From Sphingomonas alpina (GTDB lineage Bacteria > Pseudomonadota > Alphaproteobacteria > Sphingomonadales > Sphingomonadaceae), in the NCBI RefSeq assembly GCF_014490665.1, contig NZ_CP061038.1:3038001-3102000 (forward strand): DNA of 64,000 bases. Direction: 5' to 3'. The translations under genes were made by a program, and so were the position numbers. The notes beneath the pieces are model-generated. The model made no database searches. It was not told the origin of the DNA and was given only the letters and a program-made list of their open reading frames with translations. Below are positions 1 through 8,396 of the stretch, in pieces (position 1 is the stretch's first letter; every line of letters begins with the position of its first letter).

Positions 1-87
1 CTGATCGATATCGACACGCCCGAAGACCTGGAACGGCTGCGAGCGCTCGTCCGCCCTATTCGTGACGGAGCGCATCAATCGGATTGA
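1..87 (+). CDS. C-terminal end of a MobA-like nucleotidyltransferase (partial)
   Basis: Only the last 28 codons are inside the window, ending at a TGA at 85-87. The peptide contains DIDTPEDLERL, a motif typical of the C-terminus of MobA/MocA-type NTP transferases, which attach a nucleotide to a cofactor or sugar phosphate. This is a family-level reading from a short tail, so the substrate cannot be given. Its 3' end overlaps by 32 bases the 3' end of the convergent ABC permease gene. Confidence 0.55.
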   Translation: MIDIDTPEDLERLRALVRPIRDGAHQSD

Positions 88-1264
88 GGCTCGCCGCACG
101 CCGCGCCGGGAAATAGCCGAACACCACGCCGATCACCGCCGAAATGCCGAAAGCGATCAGGTTGATCTGCGGCACGAAGATATAGTCGACCTTCATCACC
201 GGCGCGAGCGAGACCACCGCGATCTGCGCGATGACCAGCCCGATCACGCCGCCGAGCATCGATAGCGCGACCGCCTCGACCAGGAATTGCAGCAGCACCT
301 CGTTCGCCACCGCACCGATGGCGAGACGGATGCCGATCTCGCGCGTCCGCTCGGTCACCGACACCAGCATGATGTTCATGATGCCGATACCGCCGACGAT
401 CAGGCTGATCGCCGCGACTGCGGTCACGATGCTGGTCAGCAAGGTCGTGGTGCCGGTCAGCGTGTCGGAAATCTGCTTGGTGTCGAAGATGTTGAAGTCG
501 TCATCCTTGCTGCCGGTGATGTTGCGCCGTTCGCGCAGCAGATCCGTGATCGAGGACTGCACCACTGCACTCGAATAGGCCTGATCGACCCCGACCAGCA
601 TCAGCCGGATATCGCGGTTCCCGGTGAAGCGGCGCTGCACTGCCTTGATCGGCATGATCACGACATCGTCCTGGTCACCGCCGAAGCCGGCCTGGCCGCG
701 CGTCGAAAGGATGCCGATCACGTCGCACGAGATGCCGCCGAGACGGATCCGCTCGCCGACCGCGGCGCCACCGCGGAACAGGTTGGTGCGCACGGTATTG
801 CCGATGATGCACACTGCCTTGCCCGCCTGCTCCTCAGCCCGGGTGAAGCTGCGCCCGGCGGTCAGCGGCCAGGGCTGGACCTGGAAATAGGCTTCGGTGG
901 TGCCGTTGATCGTGGTCGACCAGTTGGCGCCTTCATAGATCGCGGTGGCAGTCGACTGAGCCTGCGGCGCGACCGCACTGACGCCGGCAATCTGACGGGA
1001 GATCGCGTCGACATCCTCCTGCTTGAAATCGGGCGGCCGCGGCCCGCCGCCGCCGCGCCCAAAACCCTGGCCGGGGCGGATTTGCAGGATGTTGGTGCCA
1101 AGTGCGGAGATCTGTTTCTGCACCGCTGCAGTCGTCGCCTGGCCGAGCGTGACCATGGTCACGACCGCCGCAACACCGATGATGATGCCGAGTGCAGTCA
1201 GGATCGAGCGCAGCTTGTGGCGCAGGATCGAGCGGATCGCGAGGAGGAAGGTGGTGCCGAGCAT
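56..1264 (-). CDS. MacB-like ABC transporter permease (FtsX family)
   Basis: A 402-residue inner-membrane permease. One N-terminal membrane helix (about 20-42) is followed by a periplasmic MacB_PCD-type domain (about 45-270, with a Gly-rich loop near 65-75) and three C-terminal helices, including the FtsX-type stretch IVGGIGIMNIMLVSVTERTREIG. This is the MacB/LolC architecture without the fused ATPase. Its ATG overlaps the TGA of the upstream ATPase gene (ATGA at 1264), so the two are probably translationally coupled. With the adaptor and outer-membrane genes upstream it should form a tripartite pump exporting macrolide-like compounds, peptides or lipids. The substrate is not inferable. Confidence 0.93.
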   Translation of the reverse strand: MLGTTFLLAIRSILRHKLRSILTALGIIIGVAAVVTMVTLGQATTAAVQKQISALGTNILQIRPGQGFGRGGGGPRPPDFKQEDVDAISRQIAGVSAVAPQAQSTATAIYEGANWSTTINGTTEAYFQVQPWPLTAGRSFTRAEEQAGKAVCIIGNTVRTNLFRGGAAVGERIRLGGISCDVIGILSTRGQAGFGGDQDDVVIMPIKAVQRRFTGNRDIRLMLVGVDQAYSSAVVQSSITDLLRERRNITGSKDDDFNIFDTKQISDTLTGTTTLLTSIVTAVAAISLIVGGIGIMNIMLVSVTERTREIGIRLAIGAVANEVLLQFLVEAVALSMLGGVIGLVIAQIAVVSLAPVMKVDYIFVPQINLIAFGISAVIGVVFGYFPARRAASLNPIDALRHE

Positions 1265-1989
1265 CAGATCGTCACTTTCTCGCCCTGATGGTGCTGCGCC
1301 TCGATGCGTTCGACCAGGCCATCCTTGAAATGCACCACGGTGCGGGCAAAGGCGGCCATGTCGGGTTCGTGGGTGACCATCAGCACGGTGATGCCGTTCT
1401 CTCGGTTGAGGTCGCTGAGCAGTTCCATGATCTCGACCGAGCGTTCGGAATCAAGGTTGCCGGTCGGCTCGTCGGCGAGCAGTACATCAGGCGAAGTGAC
1501 GATCGCACGCGCGATGGCAACACGTTGCTGCTGACCGCCGGACAGTTCCGCCGGCGTATGGTCCCACCATTGCGCCAGCCCGACTTTGTCGAGCGCGGCC
1601 ATCGCCGCATCGTGACGCTGCTTCTTGGGGTCACCGCGATAGAGCAAGGGAAGCTCGACATTCTCGAGCGCGGTGGTGCGCGCGAGCAGGTTGAAGCCCT
1701 GGAACACGAAGCCGAGATATTTGCGGCGCAGCAATGCACGCTGGTCGCGACCGAGCGTTTCGACATGATGGCCGCGAAACTCGAACGTCCCGCCGGTCGG
1801 CACGTCGAGGCAGCCAAGGATATTCATCGTCGTCGACTTGCCCGATCCCGACGCGCCCATCACTGCGACGAAATCGCCTGCCTGGATGTCGAGGTCGATG
1901 CCCTTCAGCGCCTGGAACGCGGTCGCGCCCTCGCCATAGGTCTTGGTGACGCCGCGCAGCCGGATCAGCGGTTCGGTGTTACTGGCCAC
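1264..1989 (-). CDS. MacB/LolD-type ABC transporter ATP-binding protein
   Basis: ATPase subunit that powers the neighbouring permease. It shows Walker A (GASGSGKST), the signature LSGGQQQRVAIARA and Walker B VLLADEPTGNLDS, all typical of the MacB/LolD family. I chose the GTG at 1989 because family members begin just before the IRLRGV strand and because this start overlaps the end of the adaptor gene by only 11 bases. A longer GTG start at 2049 would add 20 Ala-rich residues read from the adaptor's Gly-rich tail in another frame. Neither start has a strong ribosome binding site. Confidence 0.93.
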   Translation of the reverse strand: MASNTEPLIRLRGVTKTYGEGATAFQALKGIDLDIQAGDFVAVMGASGSGKSTTMNILGCLDVPTGGTFEFRGHHVETLGRDQRALLRRKYLGFVFQGFNLLARTTALENVELPLLYRGDPKKQRHDAAMAALDKVGLAQWWDHTPAELSGGQQQRVAIARAIVTSPDVLLADEPTGNLDSERSVEIMELLSDLNRENGITVLMVTHEPDMAAFARTVVHFKDGLVERIEAQHHQGEKVTI

Positions 1990-3385
1990 TGCGCTGCCCG
2001 CCGCCGCCAGCGCCACCCCCACCGCCCGAGCGTCGGCGCTGACCGCCACCCGAGGATGCCTTGTCGCCCGATGCGAGCTGGCCGGTGATCACTTCCATGC
2101 CCGGCTTCAGGTCGCCGCCAGTCACTTCGGTGACCGAGCCGTTGGTCTCACCAGTGGTGATGTCGACCGCCTTAGGTGTGCCGTCCGTGTCCTTGATATA
2201 GACTGTCTGGTGCCCGCCGCGACCGATCGTCGCGGTACGTTCACCACCCCCGCCGCCGCCACGGCCGCCGCGGCGCGGCCGGGTCGGGACAAGCGCGCCA
2301 GCGATACCACCGCTGGCGGCAGCGGTCGGTCCGGCGGTATCCGGCTTGAAGCGCAGCGCGGCATTGGGAACGAGCAGGACATTGCTCTTGGCCGTCGTCA
2401 CGATATCGGCGGTCGCCGTCATGCCCGGGCGGAGTTCGAGCTTGGGGTTCGCCACGGTGAGCGTCGCGCCATAGGAGACGACCTGTGCGGTGGTCGTGCT
2501 GGCGGTCGTGGTGGTGGTCTGCGCGCTCAGATTGGAGCCGAGATCGACGCGCGTGATGTCGGCGGGAAAGGTCTGCCCGGGAAAGGCATCGACGGTGAAG
2601 CTGGCCTTCTGGCCCTGCTTGACCGATCCGACATCAGCCTCGTCGATCGCGACCTCGAGCTTCATCTGCGACAGATCTTCGGCAATGACGAACAGGGTCG
2701 GCGTGCTGAATGATGCGGCGACGGTCTGGCCCGGCTCGATCTGGCGCGCGAGCACCACGCCATTGACCGGCGAGCGGATCACGGTCTTCACCAGCTGAGT
2801 CGCGTTGGACGACAGGGTCGCCTGGGCCGATTGCACATTGGCCTGGGCTGCGCGGAGGTTCGCCACGGCGCGCGAGCGATCGGCGATCGCCTGTTCCATC
2901 TCGGTCTTGGCCGGAACGCGGCCACCCGACAACCGGCTGACTTCCTGCAGCCGCTGGAGCTGCGCGCCCGACTGGGCAAGCGTCGCCTGGGCCTGCGCGA
3001 CGGCGGCGACATTGGCGGCAAGCGCCGCCTTGCTCTGGTTGACCGTATCCTGGAAGCGCGAGGGATCGACCAGCGCCAGCGGCTGCCCGATCACGACCCG
3101 ATCATTGACGTCGACCACCACCTTGGTGACCAGTCCCGACAGTTCCGAGCCGACCTGGACCTGATTGGTCGGGGCAAGTTTGCCGGTCGCCGAGACGGTG
3201 ACCTGGAACGAGCCCTGCGCGGCCTTCTCGGTCGTGTATTCGACCGGCGCCGTCCCAGCCAGCCAGCTCTTGAGCAGCAAGCCGAGCAGCACCACGCCGA
3301 CCGCGATCAGCACCCATTTCAGGTAGCGGCGCCACGCCGGCTGCTGCTTCACGCCGAGAAAATCATCGAGATTGGTGTCGGCCAT
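1979..3385 (-). CDS. MacA-like periplasmic adaptor of an ABC efflux pump
   Basis: A 468-residue membrane-fusion protein that bridges the inner-membrane ABC pump and the outer-membrane channel. One N-terminal membrane anchor (about 20-43) is followed by a lipoyl/barrel-sandwich half (VTVSATGKLAPTNQVQVGSELSG), a long Ala/Gln-rich coiled-coil hairpin (about 105-200), the second lipoyl half (VIRSPVNGVVLARQIEPGQTV) and beta-barrel domains. The C-terminus is an unusually long Gly/Arg-rich tail (about 360-375 and 440-468) not needed for the fold. ATG at 3385 has AGGA ten bases upstream and lies three bases after the previous stop. Confidence 0.94.
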   Translation of the reverse strand: MADTNLDDFLGVKQQPAWRRYLKWVLIAVGVVLLGLLLKSWLAGTAPVEYTTEKAAQGSFQVTVSATGKLAPTNQVQVGSELSGLVTKVVVDVNDRVVIGQPLALVDPSRFQDTVNQSKAALAANVAAVAQAQATLAQSGAQLQRLQEVSRLSGGRVPAKTEMEQAIADRSRAVANLRAAQANVQSAQATLSSNATQLVKTVIRSPVNGVVLARQIEPGQTVAASFSTPTLFVIAEDLSQMKLEVAIDEADVGSVKQGQKASFTVDAFPGQTFPADITRVDLGSNLSAQTTTTTASTTTAQVVSYGATLTVANPKLELRPGMTATADIVTTAKSNVLLVPNAALRFKPDTAGPTAAASGGIAGALVPTRPRRGGRGGGGGGERTATIGRGGHQTVYIKDTDGTPKAVDITTGETNGSVTEVTGGDLKPGMEVITGQLASGDKASSGGGQRRRSGGGGGAGGGGQRSGQ

Positions 3386-3388
3386 GGC

Positions 3389-4852
3389 TTATTCCTGCGT
3401 CTTGTCGGCTTGCCGGGCCGTGGCCGGCGGGGCTTGCGGGGTTTCGGCGCTATTCCAGCCGCCACCCAGCGCGAGATAGAGCTGCACCAGCGCCTGGGCC
3501 TGGTCGGCCTTTGCGCCCGCCAGGCCGTTCTGCGCAGAGAGCAGCGAGCTTTCCGACGTGTTGAGCGTGGTGATGTCCGTCAGGCCGGCACGATATTGGC
3601 TGCGCGCGAGGATCGCGGCGTTGTTCGACGCGTCGAGCTGGATCGCGAATTCGCGCTGGCGCGCCTTCGCGGTGTCGAGCGCGGTCAGCGCGTTCTCGAC
3701 ATCCTCCAGCGCGGTCAGAACGGTCGATTTATAGGCCGCGAAAGCGCCATCGGCAGCAGCCTTGTTGGCACGCACCACTGAGCGATTGCGCCCGCCGTCG
3801 AAGATCGTCTGGGCGACGTTGGCGAACAACCGGCCGGTGATGACATCGGCAAGCGAGCCGAGCAGGCCGGCATTGGTGCTGATGCTGCCGCCGATGCTGA
3901 GCGCGGGATAGAGCTGCGCCTCGGCCACGCCGATCCGAGCGGTCGCGGCGGCGAGATTGCGCTCCGCCGAGCGGACATCGGGGCGCTGGCGGATGATGTC
4001 GGCGGGCACCCCGACCGGCACGGCGGACGGGCCGGCAGGGATCGGCGCGACGGCGGCAAGCTCAGCCTTAAGCGCGCCCGGCGCCTGGCCGGTCAGGACA
4101 CCGAGCCGGTTGGCGGCCTGCTGGAAATTCTGTTCGAGCGACGGGATCTGCGCGGCGGTCTGCGCGCGCTGCGCACGCGCCTGTTCGCTGTCGAGCGAGG
4201 AAACCAGCCCGGCCTGAACGCGGAAACCGGCAATTTCGAGATTGTCGTCCTGGATGGTCAGCGAGCCGCGCGCGATGGCGAGGCTGGCCTGAGCGGCGCG
4301 CGCCAGGACATAATTGCGCGCCACCTCGGAGGCGATCGAGGTTTGCACCGAGGCGAGATCGAAACCGCTCGCCTCATAGGCGCCACGCGATGCTTCGACC
4401 GAGCGCCGTACCCCGCCGAAGATATCGGCCTGATACGACACGTCGCCGGAGATGGAATAGTTCTGGTTGACGATCCCGGCATTGGTCACATTGCCGAAAC
4501 TCTGCCCCTTCAGATTGAAGTTGCGCGAATAACCCGCCGATGCGTCGACGCTGGGCAGCAAGCTGGCGCGTGACTGAACCAGCGATTCCCGCGCCTGGCG
4601 CAACCGCGCCACGGCCTGGGCAATGTCGAGATTGTCGCGCCGCGCCCGTTCGACGATCGAGTTGAGCAGCGGATCGTTGAGGTTGGTCCACCAGGTCGCG
4701 ATATCGGGCGGAGTACCCGCCGGGGCCGGGGTCGAATAGGCATCCGGCACGCCAAGCGAGGCACTGGCCGGCGGCGTATAGTTCGGGCCGACCGCGCACG
4801 CCTGAAGCGGCAGGGCGATGACGAGCAGCAAAGAGATGCGCGAACCAAGCAT
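3389..4852 (-). CDS. NodT-family outer-membrane efflux lipoprotein
   Basis: Outer-membrane channel of the tripartite pump. The chosen ATG at 4852 gives a 487-residue protein whose first 19 residues form a lipoprotein signal with lipobox LQAC, then AVGPNYTPP, the usual NodT-family mature start. Two OEP repeats of helix-rich sequence follow, including RPDVRSAERNLAAATARIGVAEAQLYP. The frame is open to 5011, but a start there would put over 50 residues before the signal sequence and would run through the operator-like repeats. ATG at 4888 is a possible alternative. It is the first gene of the four-gene efflux operon. Confidence 0.92.
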   Translation of the reverse strand: MLGSRISLLLVIALPLQACAVGPNYTPPASASLGVPDAYSTPAPAGTPPDIATWWTNLNDPLLNSIVERARRDNLDIAQAVARLRQARESLVQSRASLLPSVDASAGYSRNFNLKGQSFGNVTNAGIVNQNYSISGDVSYQADIFGGVRRSVEASRGAYEASGFDLASVQTSIASEVARNYVLARAAQASLAIARGSLTIQDDNLEIAGFRVQAGLVSSLDSEQARAQRAQTAAQIPSLEQNFQQAANRLGVLTGQAPGALKAELAAVAPIPAGPSAVPVGVPADIIRQRPDVRSAERNLAAATARIGVAEAQLYPALSIGGSISTNAGLLGSLADVITGRLFANVAQTIFDGGRNRSVVRANKAAADGAFAAYKSTVLTALEDVENALTALDTAKARQREFAIQLDASNNAAILARSQYRAGLTDITTLNTSESSLLSAQNGLAGAKADQAQALVQLYLALGGGWNSAETPQAPPATARQADKTQE

Positions 4853-4972
4853 GATGTTCAAATGGTCGCCGTGTTGCCTTTGGTCCATCGATTTATTGTC
4901 GCAATTTGTCGCTTGCGCGAGTGTGAACGGGTTCGGCTGCGGCTCGAAAGCGCCGATCATGCGGGATTTTTC

Positions 4973-5140
4973 TGCTGTTCGTGCTGTTATTTTCCACGAG
5001 ATTTTTTCCATGCTGTTAAGTTGGATTTTCAGAGAAAAATTTCCGTTTATTTTCAGTCAGATAATACCCACTTATGCTGTTATTCAATAACAGCATGGAA
5101 ACAGCGTATAACAGCATGCTGTTTCTGCCCGAACAGCATG
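4973..5140. promoter_or_regulatory. Array of TGCTGTT/AACAGCA half-sites upstream of the efflux operon
   Basis: An AT-rich stretch holding at least eight copies of the heptamer TGCTGTT or its complement: 4973, 4982 and 5011 (forward), 5075 forward with 5088-5095 reverse, 5100 (imperfect reverse), 5110 reverse with 5117 forward, and 5132 reverse. Two pairs form perfect palindromes: 5074-5096 (11-bp arms around one base) and 5110-5123 (14 bp). Such clustering before an efflux operon suggests a regulator-binding array, for example for a TetR-type repressor. That is inference, and no regulator gene adjoins it. Confidence 0.6.
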
Positions 5141-5311
5141 CCGGTTGTTCCAATTCTGTACGGTTGAGCAAAGCGATATCACCCATTCAGGAGTTCGATC
5201 CGGCCCGATCATGATGAGACCGCTGCCGATATTGAATCGCCTCCTCGTTTTACCCAGTCTGCGCGAGAGCGAACATGTCTCGAGCGGCGGATATCTCTTT
5301 GGGGAATATAT

Positions 5312-5347
5312 CTTCCCCGGCGACGGCCGGGACCCAGTCGGAAGGCA
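5312..5347. repeat. Interspersed CCCCGG palindromic repeat, copy 1
   Basis: The sequence TTCCCCGGCGACGGCCGGGA followed by CCCAGTCGGAAGG matches the copies at 20777-20812, 20848-20884 and 35147-35192. All share a CCCCGGC...GCCGGGG stem followed by CCCAGT[CT]GG, and all are intergenic. This copy has one stem mismatch. Confidence 0.65.
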
Positions 5348-5404
5348 GGAGCTAACAGACGCTTCGCGTCACTACATATGCTCCTCGACTGGATCAGCAT
5401 CGGG

Positions 5405-5448
5405 TTGAACATGCCCCGCATGTTCAAGGATCGTCCGGGAGACGATCC
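5405..5448. repeat. Two adjacent perfect stem-loops
   Basis: Stem 1 pairs TTGAACATG (5405-5413) with CATGTTCAA (5419-5427) around CCCCG. Stem 2 pairs GGATCGTC (5428-5435) with GACGATCC (5441-5448) around CGGGA. The stems abut with no gap, about 125-170 bases downstream of the pccA stop. There is no T-run, so a classical terminator is not supported. A structured 3' end or small RNA is possible. Confidence 0.5.
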
Positions 5449-5573
5449 GACCCGATACTCCTTCGCCGGGAAACAATGGTCCAAGGGGGCAATCACCATC
5501 TCAAACCGGTCATGGCATTCCATGCGCACTGCTGGCCAGTCCGGAGGGTTCGCAGCACCCGCCCTGGGGAGAC

Positions 5574-7685
5574 TCACTCCATTTCCAATATCACCTCGTC
5601 CACCGCGAGGCTGTCGCCGGGCTTGGCATTGACCGACTTCACCGTGCCCGCCTTTTCCGCGCGCAGGATATTCTCCATCTTCATCGCCTCGACCACGGCA
5701 AGCGGTTGACCGGCCTCGACCTTGTCGCCGGCCGCGACATCGAGCCGCATCAGCAGGCCGGGCATCGGGCAAAGCAGGAATTTCGACAGATCGGGCGGGA
5801 TCTTCTCGATCAAATGCTCGGCATAGGGTGCGACATGTGCGGGCAGCACGCGAGCGATATGCGATGCGCCGCGCGTGGTCAGGCGAAAACCGGTCCGCGT
5901 CCGGGCGATTTTCACCGTCAGGTTTCGTGGGAGCATCTCGGCGGTCACGAAGCGGTCGCCTGGAGTATATTCCATGGCCAGGTCGAGATCCTCGCCATCG
6001 ACGGCAATCCCATCGGTCGAAATCTCGACCGCATGGTCTTTACCATGCATGCGGACGATCCATGCTGCGGGGGGCCGAAGCCGCTTACCAAGCTGACCAT
6101 CGATCCGCCGCGCGCGATCGGCCTCGGCAGTCGCGGCGAAGGCAGCGATACCGGCGAGTTGTTTCAACAACTCCACCGAGGCTGGCGCACCAGCGAAGCC
6201 TTCAGGATATTCCTCGGCAATGAAGCCGGTGGTCAGCCGTCCCTCACGGAAGCGAGGATGCTGCATCAGCGCCGACAGGAAATCGATATTGTTGCCCGGC
6301 CCCTCAATCTCGAACCGGTCGAGCGCCGCGATCTGTGCGTCGATCGCCTCTTCCCGTGTTGGCGCCCAAGTAATCAGCTTGGCGATCATCGGATCGTAGA
6401 ACATGCTGACTTCACCGCCTTCGGCGACGCCGTCGTCGATGCGCGTCTGCGACATGGTGTAGCCATAGGCCCAGGAACCTTCGGCGAACGCCGTTTCCTT
6501 CGCCTCTTCCTGCTCGGCCTGGTATTCGCGCCACAACTCGCTGCCGGTGACATGGTGCGCCGACGGGTCATCCTCGACATCGTTGTCGCCGCGCGGATTA
6601 TAGCGGATCAGTCGCCCGATCGACGGCAGGAAGCCGCGATACGGGTCCTCGGCATAGACGCGATTCTCGATCGACCAACCGTCGATCCGCACATCGTCTT
6701 GGCCGAACGTCAATTTCTCACCAGCGGCAACGCGGATCATCTGCTCGACAAGGTCGAGCCCGGTGATCTCCTCGGTCACCGGATGCTCGACCTGGAGCCG
6801 GGTGTTCATCTCAAGGAAGTAGAATCCCTCACCGGTGGTGTCGGCGCCCGACACGATCAGTTCGACCGTACCGGCCGAATAATAGCCGACTGCACGCGAC
6901 AGTGCGACCGCCTGCTCACCCATCCTGCGGCGCATTTCGGGGCTGACGAAGGGCGAGGGCGCTTCCTCGACGACCTTCTGGTGGCGTCGCTGAATCGAGC
7001 ATTCACGCTCGTTCAGATAGACGATGTTGCCATGCTGGTCGCCCAGCACCTGGATTTCGATATGGCGCGGGCTTTCGATGAACTTCTCGATGAACACGCG
7101 GTCGTCGCCGAAGCTGGCCAACCCCTCGCGCTTGGTCGCCTCAAAGCCTTCGCGCACATCCTGTTCGCTATAGGCGAGCCGCATGCCCTTGCCGCCGCCG
7201 CCGGCCGACGCCTTCATCATCACCGGATAGCCGATCTCCGAGGCGATCTTCACCGCCTCGTCGGTATCGGCGATCTCGCCGAGGAAACCGGGCACGACAT
7301 TGACGCCGGCCGCCTTGGCGAGCTTCTTGGATTCGATCTTGTCGCCCATCGCGGCGATCGCGTTCGGCGGCGGGCCGACAAAGGCGATCCCCGCCTCGGC
7401 GCACGCCTTGGCGAAGCTCTCGCGTTCGGACAGGAAACCGTAACCGGGATGGATACAGTCCGCGCCGGTTTCCTTCGCGGCAAGCAGGATCAGGTCGGCG
7501 AGCAGATAGCTCTCCCCCGCCGGCGGCGGCCCGAGGCGCACGGCCTCATCCGCCATCAGCACGTGCGGGGCGCGCGCATCGGCGTCGGAATAGACCGCGA
7601 CGGTGGCGATGCCCATTTTCTTGGCGGTGCGCATGACACGGCAGGCGATTTCGCCGCGATTGGCGACCAGGATTTTCTTGAACAT
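5574..7685 (-). CDS. pccA: Propionyl-CoA carboxylase alpha subunit (biotin carboxylase plus biotin carrier)
   Basis: Carries out the ATP-dependent carboxylation of biotin and passes CO2 to the PccB subunit, turning propionyl-CoA into methylmalonyl-CoA. The 703-residue protein starts MFKKILVANRGEIACRVMRTA, has the ATP-grasp glycine loop SAGGGGKGMR and the motif HIEIQVLGDQHGN, a middle BT domain, and a C-terminal biotinyl domain with the biotin site at Lys669 in EAMKMEN. It is the last gene of the operon and its ATG overlaps the TGA of the small membrane-protein gene. A 3-methylcrotonyl- or acetyl-CoA carboxylase is less likely given the epimerase and mutase in the same operon. Confidence 0.95.
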   Translation of the reverse strand: MFKKILVANRGEIACRVMRTAKKMGIATVAVYSDADARAPHVLMADEAVRLGPPPAGESYLLADLILLAAKETGADCIHPGYGFLSERESFAKACAEAGIAFVGPPPNAIAAMGDKIESKKLAKAAGVNVVPGFLGEIADTDEAVKIASEIGYPVMMKASAGGGGKGMRLAYSEQDVREGFEATKREGLASFGDDRVFIEKFIESPRHIEIQVLGDQHGNIVYLNERECSIQRRHQKVVEEAPSPFVSPEMRRRMGEQAVALSRAVGYYSAGTVELIVSGADTTGEGFYFLEMNTRLQVEHPVTEEITGLDLVEQMIRVAAGEKLTFGQDDVRIDGWSIENRVYAEDPYRGFLPSIGRLIRYNPRGDNDVEDDPSAHHVTGSELWREYQAEQEEAKETAFAEGSWAYGYTMSQTRIDDGVAEGGEVSMFYDPMIAKLITWAPTREEAIDAQIAALDRFEIEGPGNNIDFLSALMQHPRFREGRLTTGFIAEEYPEGFAGAPASVELLKQLAGIAAFAATAEADRARRIDGQLGKRLRPPAAWIVRMHGKDHAVEISTDGIAVDGEDLDLAMEYTPGDRFVTAEMLPRNLTVKIARTRTGFRLTTRGASHIARVLPAHVAPYAEHLIEKIPPDLSKFLLCPMPGLLMRLDVAAGDKVEAGQPLAVVEAMKMENILRAEKAGTVKSVNAKPGDSLAVDEVILEME

Positions 7686-7963
7686 CAGGATCTCTTTGGA
7701 CGACGGAATGAAAAGAACATCGCGACAAGCCCGAATATAATTCCGAGAAGGACTGCGCCAGGATCGCTCAGGTTATCCCGGCCTCCGACCCACAGGCCGA
7801 TCACGATGGTAAAGGTAAGCAGCACAGCGATAAAAAGGCGTTGGCCCATCGACCGATCCACGGCCTGAAACCCTGCTCGCCTCATAATTCGAACGCCGAT
7901 CCAGATACCAAAAGCGGCAGCGATTGCGACTAACACCAGCGCTAACAGGTCAGCGTGGTTCAC
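7685..7963 (-). CDS. Small three-helix membrane protein of unknown function
   Basis: A 92-residue protein with three hydrophobic segments (about 5-24, 43-60 and 70-86) and a basic C-terminus (RRPKRS). I do not recognise a family. Its stop overlaps the pccA start (ATGA at 7685), so it is probably co-translated with pccA. It lies 61 bases after the LprI-like gene. Confidence 0.75.
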   Translation of the reverse strand: MNHADLLALVLVAIAAAFGIWIGVRIMRRAGFQAVDRSMGQRLFIAVLLTFTIVIGLWVGGRDNLSDPGAVLLGIIFGLVAMFFSFRRPKRS

Positions 7964-8024
7964 GCCGCCATCACCGGCATCACCAGTGTGAGCAATTTGT
8001 CGCCGATGAAGATCGGGTGCGCTC

Positions 8025-8396
8025 TCACTTCCAGATCAACCCGCGCAACTGCGCCGTCCGCGCCTCGCTCAGCCGCGCCTTGCACTGCGCCTGCGCCATT
8101 GGCTGGGCGGAACCATCGGCAAACTCGCCGCCCTCGATCACGCACTGGGTATCGCGGAACTTCAGCCAGGCGCGCTGGCTCGCCAGCAATGCAGGGGCAT
8201 AGCCGAAACCGCCGCCGCGCGACGTGTCCTGCGCATCCCGCCGCTTCATATAGGCGTAGGTGGCGTTCCACTGCCGGGTCATCGCGGCATCGGCGCGTTG
8301 CGCCGCGCTGCCGGCGCACTGAGTCATGTCCGCCTGAGTCTGCGGATCGGCGCAATTGGCGGGCGCCGCAGCGAGCAGCAGGGCGATCAGCAGCAT
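8025..8396 (-). CDS. LprI/DUF1311-family secreted protein
   Basis: A 123-residue protein with a short signal peptide ([15 protein letters not shown]) and the DUF1311 (LprI) pattern: [20 protein letters not shown], then [16 protein letters not shown] and a late Cys. Four cysteines outside the signal fit the disulfide pairs of the family. LprI proteins are periplasmic, and some inhibit lysozyme. A role in propionate metabolism is not evident, so it may simply be a passenger. The start overlaps the 3' end of bioB by ten bases. A longer overlapping frame (7960-8484) has no family character and was rejected. Confidence 0.85.
   Translation of the reverse strand: MLLIALLLAAAPANCADPQTQADMTQCAGSAAQRADAAMTRQWNATYAYMKRRDAQDTSRGGGFGYAPALLASQRAWLKFRDTQCVIEGGEFADGSAQPMAQAQCKARLSEARTAQLRGLIWK

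Larger units (their letters stand above)
5141..5573. other. Intergenic stretch between efflux operon and pccA, no gene seen
   Basis: No convincing coding region was found; open frames here lack recognisable protein character. The stretch holds one copy of the CCCCGG-type interspersed repeat (5312-5347) and two adjacent stem-loops (5405-5448), which are annotated separately. It would contain the 3' untranslated region of pccA and the distal promoter region of the efflux operon. Confidence 0.5.

Noticed and set aside
5706..7868. A 720-codon open frame on the plus strand
   Set aside because: It is the antisense of pccA; the translation is rich in His, Arg and Asp without any domain, as expected for shadows in GC-rich DNA.
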